Shown here in pieces: positions 20,031 to 32,701 of a stretch of 64,000 bases of DNA. The stretch spans positions 53,655,944-53,719,943 of the forward strand of contig CM055095.1 of assembly GCA_029204225.1 (NCBI GenBank). Reading direction: 5' to 3'. Origin of the DNA: Diphasiastrum complanatum. Lineage: Eukaryota > Streptophyta > Lycopodiopsida > Lycopodiales > Lycopodiaceae. A model generated the notes under the pieces. That model saw only the letters and a list, made by a program, of their open reading frames with translations. It made no database searches and was not told where the DNA came from. The position numbers were made by a program, and so were the translations under genes. Position 1 is the stretch's first letter. Every line of letters begins with the position of its first letter.

Positions 20031-20350
20031 TTGAGAAAGAGTCTCAAGTTGTCCAAGAACAACTAAAATACAAGAAGAGGGTTAGATTAGCCCTACATTG
20101 CTTAAAGTTAAATATAAGCAATGACCTCTTGAAGGAGGTGGCTTCTTCTACCACATCAAAAGAGGCTTGGGATTCACTAAAGAGCATTTATGAATCCAAT
20201 AACACTTCAAGAGTGCTTATGCTATGAAACTTGATCTTGCAAAGCATGAGGGGAAGTGGAGAAAATGGACAAGAGTATGTCCTAAGGATAAAATCTTTGA
20301 ACAAAGAATTGGGATCTATAGGAGAGAAGATCCAAGACAATGAACTAGTA
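20031..20350 (+). pseudogene. copia gag fragment
   Basis: It reads L-A-L-H-C-L-K-L-N-I-S-N-D-L-L-K-E-V, S-K-E-A-W-D-S-L-K-S-I-Y-E-S-N-N-T, Q-E-Y-V-L-R-I-K-S-L-N-K-E-L and E-K-I-Q-D, nearly identical in order to residues 58-155 of the Gag at 33974. One in-frame TGA (near 20225) interrupts it. Homology ends at about 20350. Confidence 0.88.
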
Positions 20351-20439
20351 TACTTCAAAAAAGCGACTATATATAATCAAAGTTTTAGAAAAATAAAAAC
20401 CTAAAAAACTGTCATGTGACTGAAACATGTTGTCACATG
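20351..20439. other. AT-rich junction
   Basis: Unassigned sequence between the gag fragment and the minus-strand large ORF. Confidence 0.3.
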
Positions 20440-23340
20440 TCCTCTCCCTCAGATCCATTAGGGCCCTCTCATGTTGACTCTGTTAAATAGGTCTGACCAG
20501 CCAACATCTCTATATACTTCTCCTCTGAGTAGGCAGAATTCTTCCAGTGTTTACAGGTCTGCTTGTGCATCCCCTGTACAAAAACTCACACTCAATGTTA
20601 CAAAAAAAATGCCATTCATAGGCATCACATCTATCTTGTACTGTAAGTTCAGCATACATCCCTGCTTTTCGATGCCCTAAAATCTTCATTTTGTGTGTCC
20701 TCGGATTGACTTCCTCCTCTTTTTCTGGGTAAATGTAAAGTTAATTTCCTTTGTGATGGGCAAGTAGTGCATCCTAGAATACATTAATGGAACACTTAGC
20801 AAAGTTCTGCCCACAAATCCTGCTAAGTCAAGGATTCGATAAGCTGTTCATAAACAATGGGCTGGGTATTTATCTCTCTTAGTTATACATTCTAACATTA
20901 TCTTTCCACTTAATGTACAGAGCCCACAATTCAGGATAATAGTAATTGATTTGTCTGTCAATTCCGGATTTCTTAAAGATGGCTTCAACATCCAATATCT
21001 TTTCATTTTGAGAACAAGCAAATCGAAGGAAATGGTGCTCCTTAAATCGGTATCTGATTCTGTAATGAAAGTTAATTCTTTAGTTCGCAGATACTCCAAA
21101 GCAAATAATGAAGAATTTCCTATCAAAATCTCTATCAGCCCTGGTTTTTCTACTACAAAAAAACCTTATAAAATTTTCCAAGAAAGACATCCTTTTTTTT
21201 CCAAGGTTAGGGTTGCCCATAGTGGCATGAAGTCTTCAGTTCTCCAGATTTCATTCCAATCTTTATTATTATATCCTTTCAGCCCAGGCATAAAAGCATA
21301 TTCTATCATCCACAATTGCTCAATGTTTCTGAACTGAGACATATAAATAAAAAAAAAAATTGAAATGAAAAAATTCTGTCATAAGCACTTGATTGGGTTC
21401 AGGTCTCGGCCGTATCTCTTTCCTTCTTCTCTTCCTTCTCTGCCTTTGAGTATTCACTCTCGTGAATTGAATGATCAATAAAATGGTCATTCTTAGAATC
21501 GAATTCTGATAATAACTCCACAATCTGCCCTTCTTGATTCCACATCACTGGTTTGGCCTGAGTCAGATATTTCAAGCGTTCTTCCAACTCTTGAACTCGT
21601 CCGTGATCCAAGGGATTGGTACACTCAATTTATCCTTCTGGATCGCTTTTTCTTTCTCAGCAGCTTCAGGTTCAATGCCCGAGCTTAAAGAGTCATCTTC
21701 CTCATCTTCTTTGAATAAAGCGGATGACAAGGCTTCGTTTTCTTCTTGCAAGGGGGCCAATAGCTTTGTCTTTATAATTTCAATTGTGTCAGCTCGGTAT
21801 TTTTCAAACTTAGTCCTGTTCATCGACATAGTTCCCTTCTCCGTAGTTAGGATATCCACAAAAATTTTCAAGCTTTGATTTTCAATTTGTGCCTGCAACA
21901 GCTCTCCTTTATACAACAGCCTCTCCGCTTGATAAGTTTGTGCCACCGTATGCTTGAGCTTAATATCATCAAGCTCTTTCTGTAATTTTGAATTTTGATT
22001 TTTCAAAGTGAAATTTTCACTTTGCTCCGTCAGCAGTTGGTTCTTCTTGCTCGCAACATCACTCCTCAATTCTTCGACCTCCCGCAACAACTAAACTTTC
22101 TACAAATCTTTTTTTCTTATTAATTGCAGTTGTACTTCATCATTAGTCTTTAAATCATTTATTTCAGCATCCTTCGAGTTCATCAGCAGCATTAATTCTG
22201 GCACTTTAGCAGCATCAACAGATAATTAAAAAATCAACTCTTGTTGATATTCTATTCGATTCTGCAATCTACTGAGCTCGTACCTTTTCTTTTTTCTAGT
22301 TTTAATATATTCAATCAAACTCCCAGTATTTGTCAGGATTGTCTGCAGCGTTAGATAAATTGTTGTAGAAACTAAGTCTGACAGATCAAACTTTAGGATT
22401 TCGGTATCAATAGACTTATGGTCCAATTTTTCGGCTAAGATTTCTTCGACAATTGGAGGTCTTCTTCGCACACATGTTTCTCGACGTCATCTTCAAGAGT
22501 TTCCTTCTGGAAGTTAGGGCTTTGAGCCATTTCCTCTTCCTCTTCAATCATAGTAGCAGTAGCTCAATGGTCTCCCAATAGGTCTTCAAGCAACTGTTGG
22601 GAGTCATCAGCATCCATCGCCTCAGCTTGTAATTTTAGTCTCCTCCCGCAGTTAGATGTGTTGTACTTGTTTCAGCAACATCTTCAAACATATGTTCCAC
22701 AATCTGGGTGACCGTTGTTGTCATTAGTCCTGTTTCTTCTTTATTCAACAAATTCAAGTGTGCAGCCAGATGGCTCAATTAAGCTCCTCACAGTCTAATA
22801 TTCTGAGACTTTTTCAGAGCTTTGATATATATTTGATACGATATTGTTGCAAAATCGACTGGCTCTTCATCAGATGATTGGAGTAGGTAGCCTAAATTTG
22901 AAGCTGATATAGTGGCATTTTTGTCAGTGCCAAATATAATGTCGCACATCTATTTGACAAACCCTATGGTGGCAGGATCCTTTAGGTAGCTGACCTTGTA
23001 GCCTTTCATTTTCTGATAGATAGAATCCTCGCCCTCAGACAAGTCGAACCATTTTTTCAATAGCGCCAAATCCATTATCTTTTTCGCTTTCTTGATAGAA
23101 CCTACAGTTGGTAACTCAAAACATTCCACAAAATCTCCTTTGTTCAGCTCAACAACTCTATGACGCACTGAAAAGTAACACACATTTTCTTTGATCCTGA
23201 CACTATCTGCCATCTCATTACAAATCTCAATAAGTAAGAGCGAATTGTCTTTGTATTTGATTGTATTCAATTTAAACAATTTTGCTCCAACTTTCGGGAT
23301 TTCGGCTCTAGCCTTCCATACTCTAGTGGATGCTATTTTA
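20440..23340 (-). pseudogene. decayed ~1000-aa coiled-coil ORF, family unknown
   Basis: Open minus-strand segments follow one another in a consistent order with few stops. The first is 23279-22950, whose F-S-V-R-H-R-V-V-E-L ... F-V-E-C-F-E-L-P pattern weakly recalls N-terminal domains of plant transposon-associated proteins. Next are 22471-22226 and 22090-21572, heptad-rich (L-R-E-V-E-E-L, N-S-K-L-Q-K-E-L-D-D-I-K-L, E-E-N-E-A-L) and surely coiled coil. Then 21400-21126 and 21126-20848 follow. Shifted frames continue to about 20440 (T-G-D-A-Q-A-D-L, L-E-E-F-C-L-L-R-G-E-V-Y-R). No RT, integrase, transposase or capsid motif was found. It is probably an accessory ORF of a retroelement or a dead plant gene copy; function is unknown. 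Confidence 0.5.
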
Positions 23341-24179
23341 TTTGTAAAATGGAGATAGAAAATTTCGCAATAGAATCAGAGAATTAAGGAGTCAGAAAAC
23401 TGCTCGAGGAATACGCTATGGCGAAGTGAAAAAGTGATTGATATGACAAGTAAATGAGACATAAACCACTCTTAAATTGGATGATGCCAACCAAAGACGG
23501 AGGATATTGTCATTGTAATAACCATCGAAAAAATTAATAGGGGGCATAATAACTGGAAAATATGAAAGATCGATTTTTTTTTTCAAAGGATCGAAATTAT
23601 CAAGCTTCGAAATTTTCTAGGCATATTCAACTCTAGATCGAATCGAATCGGGTCGGATATATCCGGGCAGGTCCGTGACCCTAGATCGGTTCGGATCAGG
23701 TCAAATAAAAATTCGATACTAATGAATAATAAGGACATGTTTTTGACCTTAACAAATACATCCTAAAAACAAATTCTAACACTTATAAAATATCTCTCAT
23801 CCCTCTCAAATAGGGAAATGTCCTCGTTGACTGAGAAGAGGATAAAAATATAAAAAATATAAAATAAAAATAAAAGAGAAGATAAAACTATATAAAAACA
23901 ATAAATATTCTCTTGGAAAGGCATAGATTTGAAATTGCTTACGTAAAACCAAGAGTTTCAACTAGCTAGATCGAATTATTGGAAAATGCTTCAATGACTT
24001 TATAAAGCCTCATCCATCTTGTATGTAATTTTCTAGAAAATTTTATATGTCTATTGTCATAAAAAAAGTGTCAAATCACTAACTTTAAAAGAAATTTTCT
24101 TCAAACGTGTATCATACTATTCATTTCTCTTTTTCTGTACCATTATTGTTTCCTGCAAAGCACGGAATCGATCCTCCTC
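23341..24179. other. non-coding AT-rich spacer
   Basis: No coding frame. Bases 23628-23710 contain repeated TCGAATCGAATCGGGTCGGAT and GATCGGTTCGGATCAGG motifs, similar in flavour to 17060-17160. The rest is A/T-rich and unassigned. Confidence 0.4.
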
Positions 24180-25745
24180 CAATCGAGATATTTGATGCAG
24201 TCTTCCATCAATAATATTATGTGATTCTTCACGATCTGCATGTTGAATTAATATGTTGGAATCTCGAATTCGATTTGGAGTATTGGGTACATTCCATAAG
24301 CTAAATAATATGGAGTCTTTTTTGTTGTAATTTTTTCAGTGTTCCAATATGCCCAAAGAACTGCTAGTATTTTCATATCTCAATCAGTAGAATGCTGATA
24401 TGTAATCTTATTCAATATTTTACATAAAATACCATTCACTCGTTCAGTCATTCCATTTGCTTTAGGATTATATGGAGTTGTCCTTCTATGAATAATCATA
24501 TAATGTTTCAGTAACACTACAATAGTATCATTTATGGAATGAGTTTTTCTATCATTACAAGTTCTAAAGGACATCCATATTTTGTGATTATATTAGCAAA
24601 AAGAAAATTGACAACAGTCTTAGCATCATTTTTCTTCGTAGGCTTGGCTTCTACCATTTTCGTGCAGTAGTTTGTTGTTATCAATATGTATCGATTTTTT
24701 CTATGTCTTGTAGCTGGCTTAATCGGCCCCACAAACTCAATACCCCATTTTTCGAATGGTGCCAATGGTAAGATTGGTACCAACGACCAATTAGTCGATC
24801 TTGCTGGTTTACCCATTCTCTGATATGGATCACAATCTATAACAAAATTATGCACATCTCTATATACATAGTAGGCCACCAATATTTTCCATTCATGATT
24901 TTTTGAACTGTGTTCTTCAATGCATAGTGTCTTCCAACTTCTTCTTCATGAAAAGACTTCATTATTATTTGAATTTCTGCTGGTTCCAAGCACCTTCAGA
25001 GTTCATCATCACTTCCCAATTTATAAAGCACACTGGATATAATTGTGTATGTTGCTACTTTATATTGAAAGACATTCTTCTCTTCTCGGGTCATTTCTTT
25101 CGGATATAACAATGTTTGCAAATACTTAATGATATCGCCATATATAGAATTTTTGATATTTATTAACATTTATTCTTCATCAAGTAGATTATCCGATATT
25201 GGATCTTTGGGTTCAGTTGTTTCTAATCTCGACAAATAATCTGCATTTGCATGGTGTTTTATGGGTCGGATTTCTACTGTATAATCGAATTCCTAATAGT
25301 AGAAGAATCCACCTTGCTATTCGACCTGATAAATCTGGTTTATTGACTAGATATTATATTGCATAATGGTCTACATGAAATGTAAATGCATAACTTAATA
25401 AATAATGTCAAATTTTTTTTACTAAATATATCATTCCCAAAGTCTCTCTCTCAATAGCAGAGTAATTATTTTCTGATGTAGATAATTGCCTACCTGCATA
25501 ATATATAGGATAATCTTTCTTTTCATCAGTTTTCTAACTTAGAATGCTTTCAATAGCAAAGGAAGAAGCGTGCACATAAACATGGAATTTTCTAGTCCAT
25601 TCTAGGGGTCGTAATATTAGAGCAGTCTTCAACTTAGATTTCAATCCTTCAAAAGAATCAAGGATAACCTCTAATTGTTCTGGAGTACGACTCAAATTTG
25701 AAAAACGTATACTAAGCAATAAATTTCTCAACTAGGTTACACTCA
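24180..25745 (-). pseudogene. Ty3/gypsy RNase H and integrase
   Basis: In minus-strand order: F-E-G-L-K-S-K-L-K-T-A-L, K-F-H-V-Y-V-H-A-S-S-F-A-I (RNase H; the usual D-A-S is H-A-S), decayed Y-L-V-N-K-P-D-L-S-G-R, then the integrase zinc region H-x-x-x-G-R-H with C-D-x-C replaced by C-D-P-Y, W-G-I-E-F-V-G-P-I and Y-I-L-I-T-T-N-Y (catalytic Asp replaced by Asn). Then come Y-N-P-K-A-N-G-M-T-E-R-V-N-G and Y-L-A-Y-G-M-Y-P-I-L. Multiple stops. It is the same lineage as 56.8-60.3 kb. The RT that should precede it is not adjacent. Confidence 0.88.
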
Positions 25746-28700
25746 ACACAAGTTAGTAACATCACCTTCATGTAGAACACTTACATGAATCACTGAGTGA
25801 AATATTCCCTAACTTAGGAGATTAAAGTTAAAAATAATAATAATAATTACAGCCTGAAATTATCTTCAAAGTCTGGCAGTCAATTTATAAAAAGCTTCCG
25901 AGTACAACTATCCTTAGAATCCAATTCTAAGATATGATAATTCATTCAACTAGAGTCTCTAGGAGAATCATTAAGATATAGAATGATTAAAACTCAACTT
26001 TGAGTATCCCTGATACTCTTTTGAGTTAAATGCTCTTGTTTCTAGCACCAAATACAAGAAAATAGCATTCATTCATCTTAATATACTTGTCTGTCTCCTA
26101 TGATAACTAGAGATCCAATCAAACGAAAAACTATACTCAAGCATCTGCAGACCATATACTATAGTAGAATAGCATTCACTAGATAAATTAAATACTCCAC
26201 AAATAAGATAACTTATCTTGTGAGAATATCCGTGAGATCCATAGGCTCTCAATAAGATACTGGAGTAGGGAGATTCAAAACACTGATCTGAATTCTTACT
26301 CAATTAATAGATCAAGAAGTAATCATCACACTTAAGAACCATTACAATTCCTTATAGTCCTCTGACAATAATTAAGTATCTATTTATGATCCATCAATCA
26401 GAAATATTTAGATTCATATGATTCGTCAATCATAATTTTCTGGAATGCCAAAACTATACTTAATCATTTATAGGATACTGGAGTATATGTCCACATAACT
26501 CAGAAAAAGTAAGAGTCATTCCAAAATCTTTCTATTAAAAAAATATTGGATTTAAGAATACTTCCAAAACATGATTCTTTACTGAAGTGCAAGATTCAAG
26601 GTCTAGAAACCACTGGTAATTAAAGGTTGAACGCATACCAAGATGACAATCATCTTCAACTACAATTATTTTTTTTTAGAGTACTAATCTAGAATCAAAT
26701 CTAGATATCCAAAGTCCTATTGAATATCAATTTAGTTATTATTCTCAGATTTATTATGATTTGTTATCCAATTGAGCTCTCTGAGATACAATCAACTAAT
26801 GAGCTGAGTCCCTTCCTTACCAAGGAATACTCTATCCCAAGAATACTGTATATCCAATGTACACAATTTTAATTGATGAACCAAAATGATTCACTAATCA
26901 TGCGTCTTACAAGCAATATAATTCAAAACCATCAGTTCCCGGTGAATCCACATCACACTAATCATTTTACCAATTAACATCATCCTGGAATAATCAACTA
27001 TTCACGTTAATTGCCAATGATTCAAAAATCTTAGATGTCTAGGTGCAGATCTTAATTATACTAGTATGACACCACATTTAGATCTTCATCCAAACCATTT
27101 ATAAGTTAATCCATAAATCATCCATACAAAGATTTGTTAACTCTACAAGTATCTGTCAAAACAATACTTGATCATATGTTCATGTTCACCGACTAAGTTA
27201 AGTATACCAAATAACTCTAGTAACCAAGAATACACAATAGATTCATACAAGATTCATTGTGCACATATGTGAATAATCTCACTATGACCCAGTACATAAA
27301 TACATTTTTTATCTGGCAGGTTCCTCCAGAACCCACATATGTTGCTCACATATCTCACTGAGATCTTGTGACTCGGCTACAAAAGATTTTCTATTGCCCA
27401 TGAGTAAAACATATCCAAAAAATACCTGAGATGGATAACGTTCACTCTCAACAGTTTTCCAATCCCACCTACCTCTAATTACATAATTCCTCCACAAAAT
27501 CAACCCCTCTCTAATCCTAGTACTAAAACTAAGATTAGGTTGATCAAATACAGAACTCTCAGACTTATATCCTGATCAAACTTACTTTTATTCCAATCAA
27601 AATAGAATTAGTAACCTTTGACCTTTCACTGTACTACTTATAGATAATGATTCAAATATCAAACATGTTCTAGTTCCAGATTGTCCACACAATCCCTAGA
27701 GAATTTCTCTTATTCGAAAAGTTCCAATTAGGTATCTTACTCTGAATCTATCCGAAATTACTTTCAGATCAAACTTCATTTCTATAACACAGCTGGTTCT
27801 CTTCCGAAAACTATGCAACCTACAGATTCCCAAATGGAATTTTATCCCACCACTTCACCCCTCCTTTTAATGAAATTATAAATTTCAATAAAAGTTAACT
27901 GGAAAGATGATATATGAAAATATCTAAACACATGAAAAAGTCAGTAATAAGTGCATCCACTAAAATATTCACTCTATTACAAACAGGACTTTTCCTTCAA
28001 ATATTTTCAACCCGAGTGATAGAAACTACCATTCTATTGAAATCCATTTATGCAAAAAGAGATATTCTAGGCTTAAGAAATTAGAACACATTAAACAGAA
28101 TTATATAACCAGTCTGATGTCCATATTCGAGAAATTACTAAGAAGTAAAGGATTAATTAAGAAAGCGAGAAATAGATTTGAGGGCCTCTGATTTTGTGAA
28201 TAATGAGATACCACATTGGGATCTAGATTAAACCTCAAAATTTCCCAAAATACCCCACATTTTATCGAATGGTTTTCTTTTTTCCCATATCGCGACTAGG
28301 TACTAAACAACCAATGACCATCAGATCTTTACAATCCTAGAATTCCCTTTTCAAAATTACTGATGTCCCATACCATCAGCTTTTCCTTCCAAGAAATTCT
28401 TAACCACCTTATTTGATATTCTAGAGATCCACTGATCTTCTAGCTGTCCTATAATCACTATAGGATATTATCTCTTGTTCCCAAATACTGGAAAATCCAT
28501 TTTATTTGGATGACTGGCATGCCGCATCGGATGGATATCACAAATGCACACCTGATTCTGTGATTTAGACGGAAGAATTAACATGGTTTCAATACTACAT
28601 TCTGATCCTTACAGGTTAATGATAAGCTTCAAATCCCTCTGGATCCAAGAGCATCAACTCTAAGGACAAGCTTCTATCAACTAACAGATCCAATGTAATC

Positions 28701-31417
28701 CATATATCATATTCCATTTCTAACATCACAATTGGCATCCAAAGATGTGGATAACTCAATGGTCACAAAGATATTAGTTATGAATTTAACTAAATGAATC
28801 CTACCCAAGAAATTAATATCCGGTATTAAGCAATTATTTACTAGGATTGCTAAAATCCTAATTGTGAAATACATTTCCCAATCACACTTACTACCCTTGA
28901 TGTCCACTCTTCTTCCCTCCTTAGAATTTTCAGTTCTCTGAAAATCTTTCAGCTAAGGTATCAAGAAGATGTAAAATGAACGACTGTAGGAAAAAAGTTT
29001 GAAACAATTTCCATCTCTATCCTATACCTGGGTAGAAATATCGATATACAAACCACCATAGGATTTTAACTGGAAATGAAATCAGTTTTACTTTTGATCA
29101 TTTCCTATTCTTACGATTTTCCCAATAAAATTGGACTGTTCGTCATTTTCACTTATTGGCTTAAGAATTACTTTGTTAAAATTATCTATAATTAATGGAA
29201 AATAAGATTTTGATTCGGGTACTTCCTGTACTGTATTCACACCAATAATATTGTTGAATAAAGAATTACCTCCAAATACTATAAATTTTCCACCATTAAT
29301 TATTTAACAAGTATTCCAAAAGCTTTTGGTTTGTTCAATTTTAATGACCTAAATCATCAAAACCACAATAACCCACTGATCGGTGTTCCACTGATTTGAA
29401 AAAGAGAAAATCGAAAAAAAAAAAAACACAATTTAACTCCATTTATTGGGAGTTCAATACTCCAGAGTTAAATGGTTTAAATAGCATTGTACCAAGGAAT
29501 CGAATTCCTAAACTGGGTATATGTCTGAGAACTGTACCACTCCCTTCGTTCCATCAAGATCGGGTTCGAAAAAAATCTTACCGGAACTTGATTAATATTG
29601 CTTGACCACGAATAATGGTACTCAAGTTCCAAAAAAACCGACTTAGCCAAAAATGTCAAAAGCCCCAACAACATGCATACTGTCCCTAGAGAAAAAAATT
29701 GTAAATTCCTTCAACTCACTATACGGAAACAATATAAGATCCAAGGCTAAATTTTGACATCAACACCAAGAAACCGAAATTTCTATAACCAGGTGTTAGT
29801 AGCTTGAATTTCCGAAGTTGTGCTAGAAAAACGATTCCAATCCAACTCAAAGCTACCAAAAATGTCCAAAATTCTTCTTAAGCCATGATTAATTGCATGT
29901 AACTAGCACTGACGCAAATAGTTGGCCAATTCTCCAATATTCCCGACTTTTCATGCATCAACTTTAACACTAGGCATATCCAAAAAACCCTATTTTTTTA
30001 TCAAAAGGTATTTTAGGGCCGGCTCCCTCTTTGGTACGCCACTCGACCTTTTGCTCCAAAAAAAAGGTTTTCAAGTTTCGGCCTCCATCGTGAAAGAGAG
30101 AGAAGGAGCTTTCATAGCAAGATCCACCGAGAGAGAGACTAAAGCAGAAACAAGGCTTGGATCGCGCCTTTCATGGTTATCTGCAGTTCACTGCCGCTCT
30201 CCATCGATCCATCTGCATCTCACTGCCCTCCCCCACGGCTGCATCAGCCTCAATGACAGCGGTTTCTTACCAGCTCCACTTGACATCAAGCAAATCCATT
30301 CACCCGCCTCCATGGCTGAGTCCAATCAGCTGCCTGCCGCACTCCTTCTCCTATGACTTCTGGCAACACGCTCTCATGGAAAAGAGTTTTTTTTAAGAAT
30401 CAGATGTGATCTGCAGGAAAACCATCTTCCAGAAGGAGCTTTCATACCCTATTCCATAGCAGGAGAGCGAGATCCAACCACTCATGAAGGTCAGAAAAGG
30501 AAGGACATTAGACGGCATCTAACCTTAGACCCTGAGCAGCAGGCTAATCCAAACCTACAGCTACATTCCCACAGTCGATTTCCATTTGCAAAGAACCTAT
30601 GCAAATTATTCACAAGGAACCGACTTCAGAACCCGTTCTGGCTGTCTAACAATCATTTAGCAGCTGTTCTGATTTTTCAGGGACATGAAAACCGATTTTG
30701 GAAAAGAAGACTTATAGTTTAATGGCAGCACTCCTCAGGTTCACAGAATGCTACAGATTTATGCATGCACATACTTTGGCCAGTATAATTCCTATCCATA
30801 CTTTTCTTCTGAAACTTTACAGTTTAACACGAAAAAGCTTCGGAATCATACTGGAGAATGGCCTGGCTTGCAAGATTCAACTCCTAAACCCGCTTATTCT
30901 CAACAACTTCCCAGAGAAATGACAGAATTGCAGTTCTCATCATGTTATACTTTGGCTGTAAACTAGATTCATGTAACATCATTACTAATAGTTTAACTCT
31001 TCTGGAAAAATTAATTTTCATCAATCAATCATTAAACGAAGTTAGTCATGCATGAATCCTACCACCAAACATAACATAATCTTGTATCTATCAAAATCTC
31101 CAACGTATGTGAGTCCAAGAATCAAGCCACATGATTCACTCTTGCAAATCATTAAACATGAATTGTAATCCTTCTCAAAAAACTAGAAAATTCAGAATGA
31201 AATTACAAGACTAATTCTCAGCTTCCCATTTAAAATTAAAACATGATGATAGACACGTTACAACAATTTTAAAGAGCTCCAAGAATTAACAATTCCAATT
31301 CCAAACCTCCTTTGAGAATTATGCACTCCAAACCAGGATGTTACTCCAATTGCTTCGATCTTCCAATCCAATGTAGAGCTTGCCTCCAACTCCCATCCAA
31401 GACAGCATCTTAGCCGG
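25746..31417. other. 5.7 kb non-coding; possible internal region of a minus-strand LTR element
   Basis: No conserved domain was found on either strand, and open frames are short. On the minus strand it lies downstream of a perfect PBS (31418-31429) and an LTR, so at least its right part is the internal region of a non-autonomous (LARD-like) element. No matching 3' LTR was identified. A somewhat GC-richer part (30030-30500) has a plus-strand frame of 144 aa (29922-30356) of low-complexity, unfamiliar composition. A repeated GAAGGAGCTTTCATA block occurs at about 30103 and 30436. Confidence 0.4.
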
Positions 31418-31429
31418 GCTCTGATACCA
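31418..31429 (-). other. primer binding site, initiator-Met tRNA
   Basis: Exact TGGTATCAGAGC on the minus strand, one base from the LTR terminus at 31431. Confidence 0.85.
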
Positions 31430-31430
31430 A

Positions 31431-31905
31431 TGTTATAACCATCAAGGATAACCCCTAAGATGAGGATAGGAGAACACAATAGGAGAAACTATGGAGCCAA
31501 ACCGCCCAACCAATCCTAGATCAAACCTGGATCTATCCCCCAAGCCATGCCATGTGAAACAAGAGGAGAAGAGAGAAACTGGTAACCTAAACCCAATATG
31601 TCGACAGGAGAATCCCCACCTTATTATATAGAGAGTAGAGTCTTGTGCATGTAACCATGCAATCCCCATGCAGGTCAACTATGAATAGATCACACCTCTT
31701 CATGCAGTCCTCCTGCCAATATTTGTCACACAGACATGCGCTCCAAATGTCTCAATTAGAGTGTCTGGGTCCTCTCAAGGTAATTAGTCACAAATTAGCC
31801 TTGACATGGAATTAAATCATGGCGTGACCAATAATCTCAAGTACTGGAGGGCTGGTCTACCATATTAGGACTATTCCAGGTCCTTAACCGAATATGGCCA
31901 TAACA
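31431..31905 (-). mobile_element. 475-bp 5' LTR, TGTTATG family variant
   Basis: On the minus strand it starts TGTTATGGCCATATT and ends GGTTATAACA, with the PBS next. It shares its start and general layout with the LTR at 12001 but is diverged. It is inserted in a gypsy frame: immediately outside, from 31906, the minus strand reads gypsy T-Y-E-C-S-P-D-R-Q. Confidence 0.75.
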
Positions 31906-32696
31906 TTGACGGTCTGGACTGCATTCATATGTAACATCTGTTTTTAGTAACTTGTTCAAAGGGACTGCTATCATACCATAATCTTGTACAAATCTTTGAT
32001 AATAGCCCAAATGGCCAAGAAAACCTCTCAACTCCCTCAGATTAGTTGGAAGTAAGAGTGCATCAATCACTTTGACCTTGTCCTGGTCAACTTCAATACC
32101 TCGTTCTGATATTCGATGACCCAACAGAATACCTTCAGTCATCCCAAAATAGCTTTTCTCAGGATGTAAGGATATAGATGTTTCCCTGCATCTTTGAAAT
32201 GTTTGTTGGTGTTTCTCCAAATGTTCTTTTTGTGTGAACTAAAAATACAAAAATCATCTATAAATATTTCGAGAAATCTTCTAAAAAGTCTTGGAATATT
32301 ACTGTCATCATTCTTTGGAACATAGCAGGTGCATTGCAAAGTCCAAATGGCATTCTATTGTATGCATAGGTATCCCAATATGTTGTAAAGGTCGTTTTAC
32401 TTTGATCTTCTGGTCTGATTTGAACTTGATAATAACCAAAAAAAATAGTCCAAAAAACTAGATCTTTCATAACCAGAACTTTATCCAATATAATATCTGT
32501 AAGGGGCAAAAGATGATAGTCTTTTTTCATTGCTGCATTTAATTTTCTGAAATCTTGACAAACTCGGATTTTGCTAGTTTCTTTGGAACCACCACAATGG
32601 GTGATACCCATTCGCTGCTTAAAACTGGCTAAATTGTTCCTGCTTCAAGAGATTTATCTAATTCTTCTTTCACCGTTAGGGAATATTTAGGATTCA
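31906..32696 (-). pseudogene. Ty3/gypsy reverse transcriptase
   Basis: In minus-strand order: L-N-P-K-Y-S-L-T-V-K-E-E-L-D, S-S-E-W-V-S-P-I-V, K-I-R-V-C-Q-D-F-R-K-L-N-A-A, Y-Q-V-Q-I-R-P-E-D, M-P-F-G-L-C-N-A-P-A-M-F-Q-R-M-M. Then comes a shifted I-F-I-D-D-F-C-I-F-S-S (catalytic F-I-D-D), H-P-E-K-S-Y-F, G-I-L-L-G-H and N-L-R-E-L-R-G-F-L-G-H-L-G-Y-Y-Q-R-F. Stops near 32620 and a frameshift at ~32230 kill it. The N-terminus is missing and the frame begins exactly at the copia LTR boundary (32701/32702). Confidence 0.92.
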
Positions 32697-32701
32697 ATCT
32701 A

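Noticed and set aside
29922-30356. 144-codon plus-strand frame
   Set aside because: No recognisable domain, several low-complexity stretches, overlapping frames equally open; kept only as a remark.
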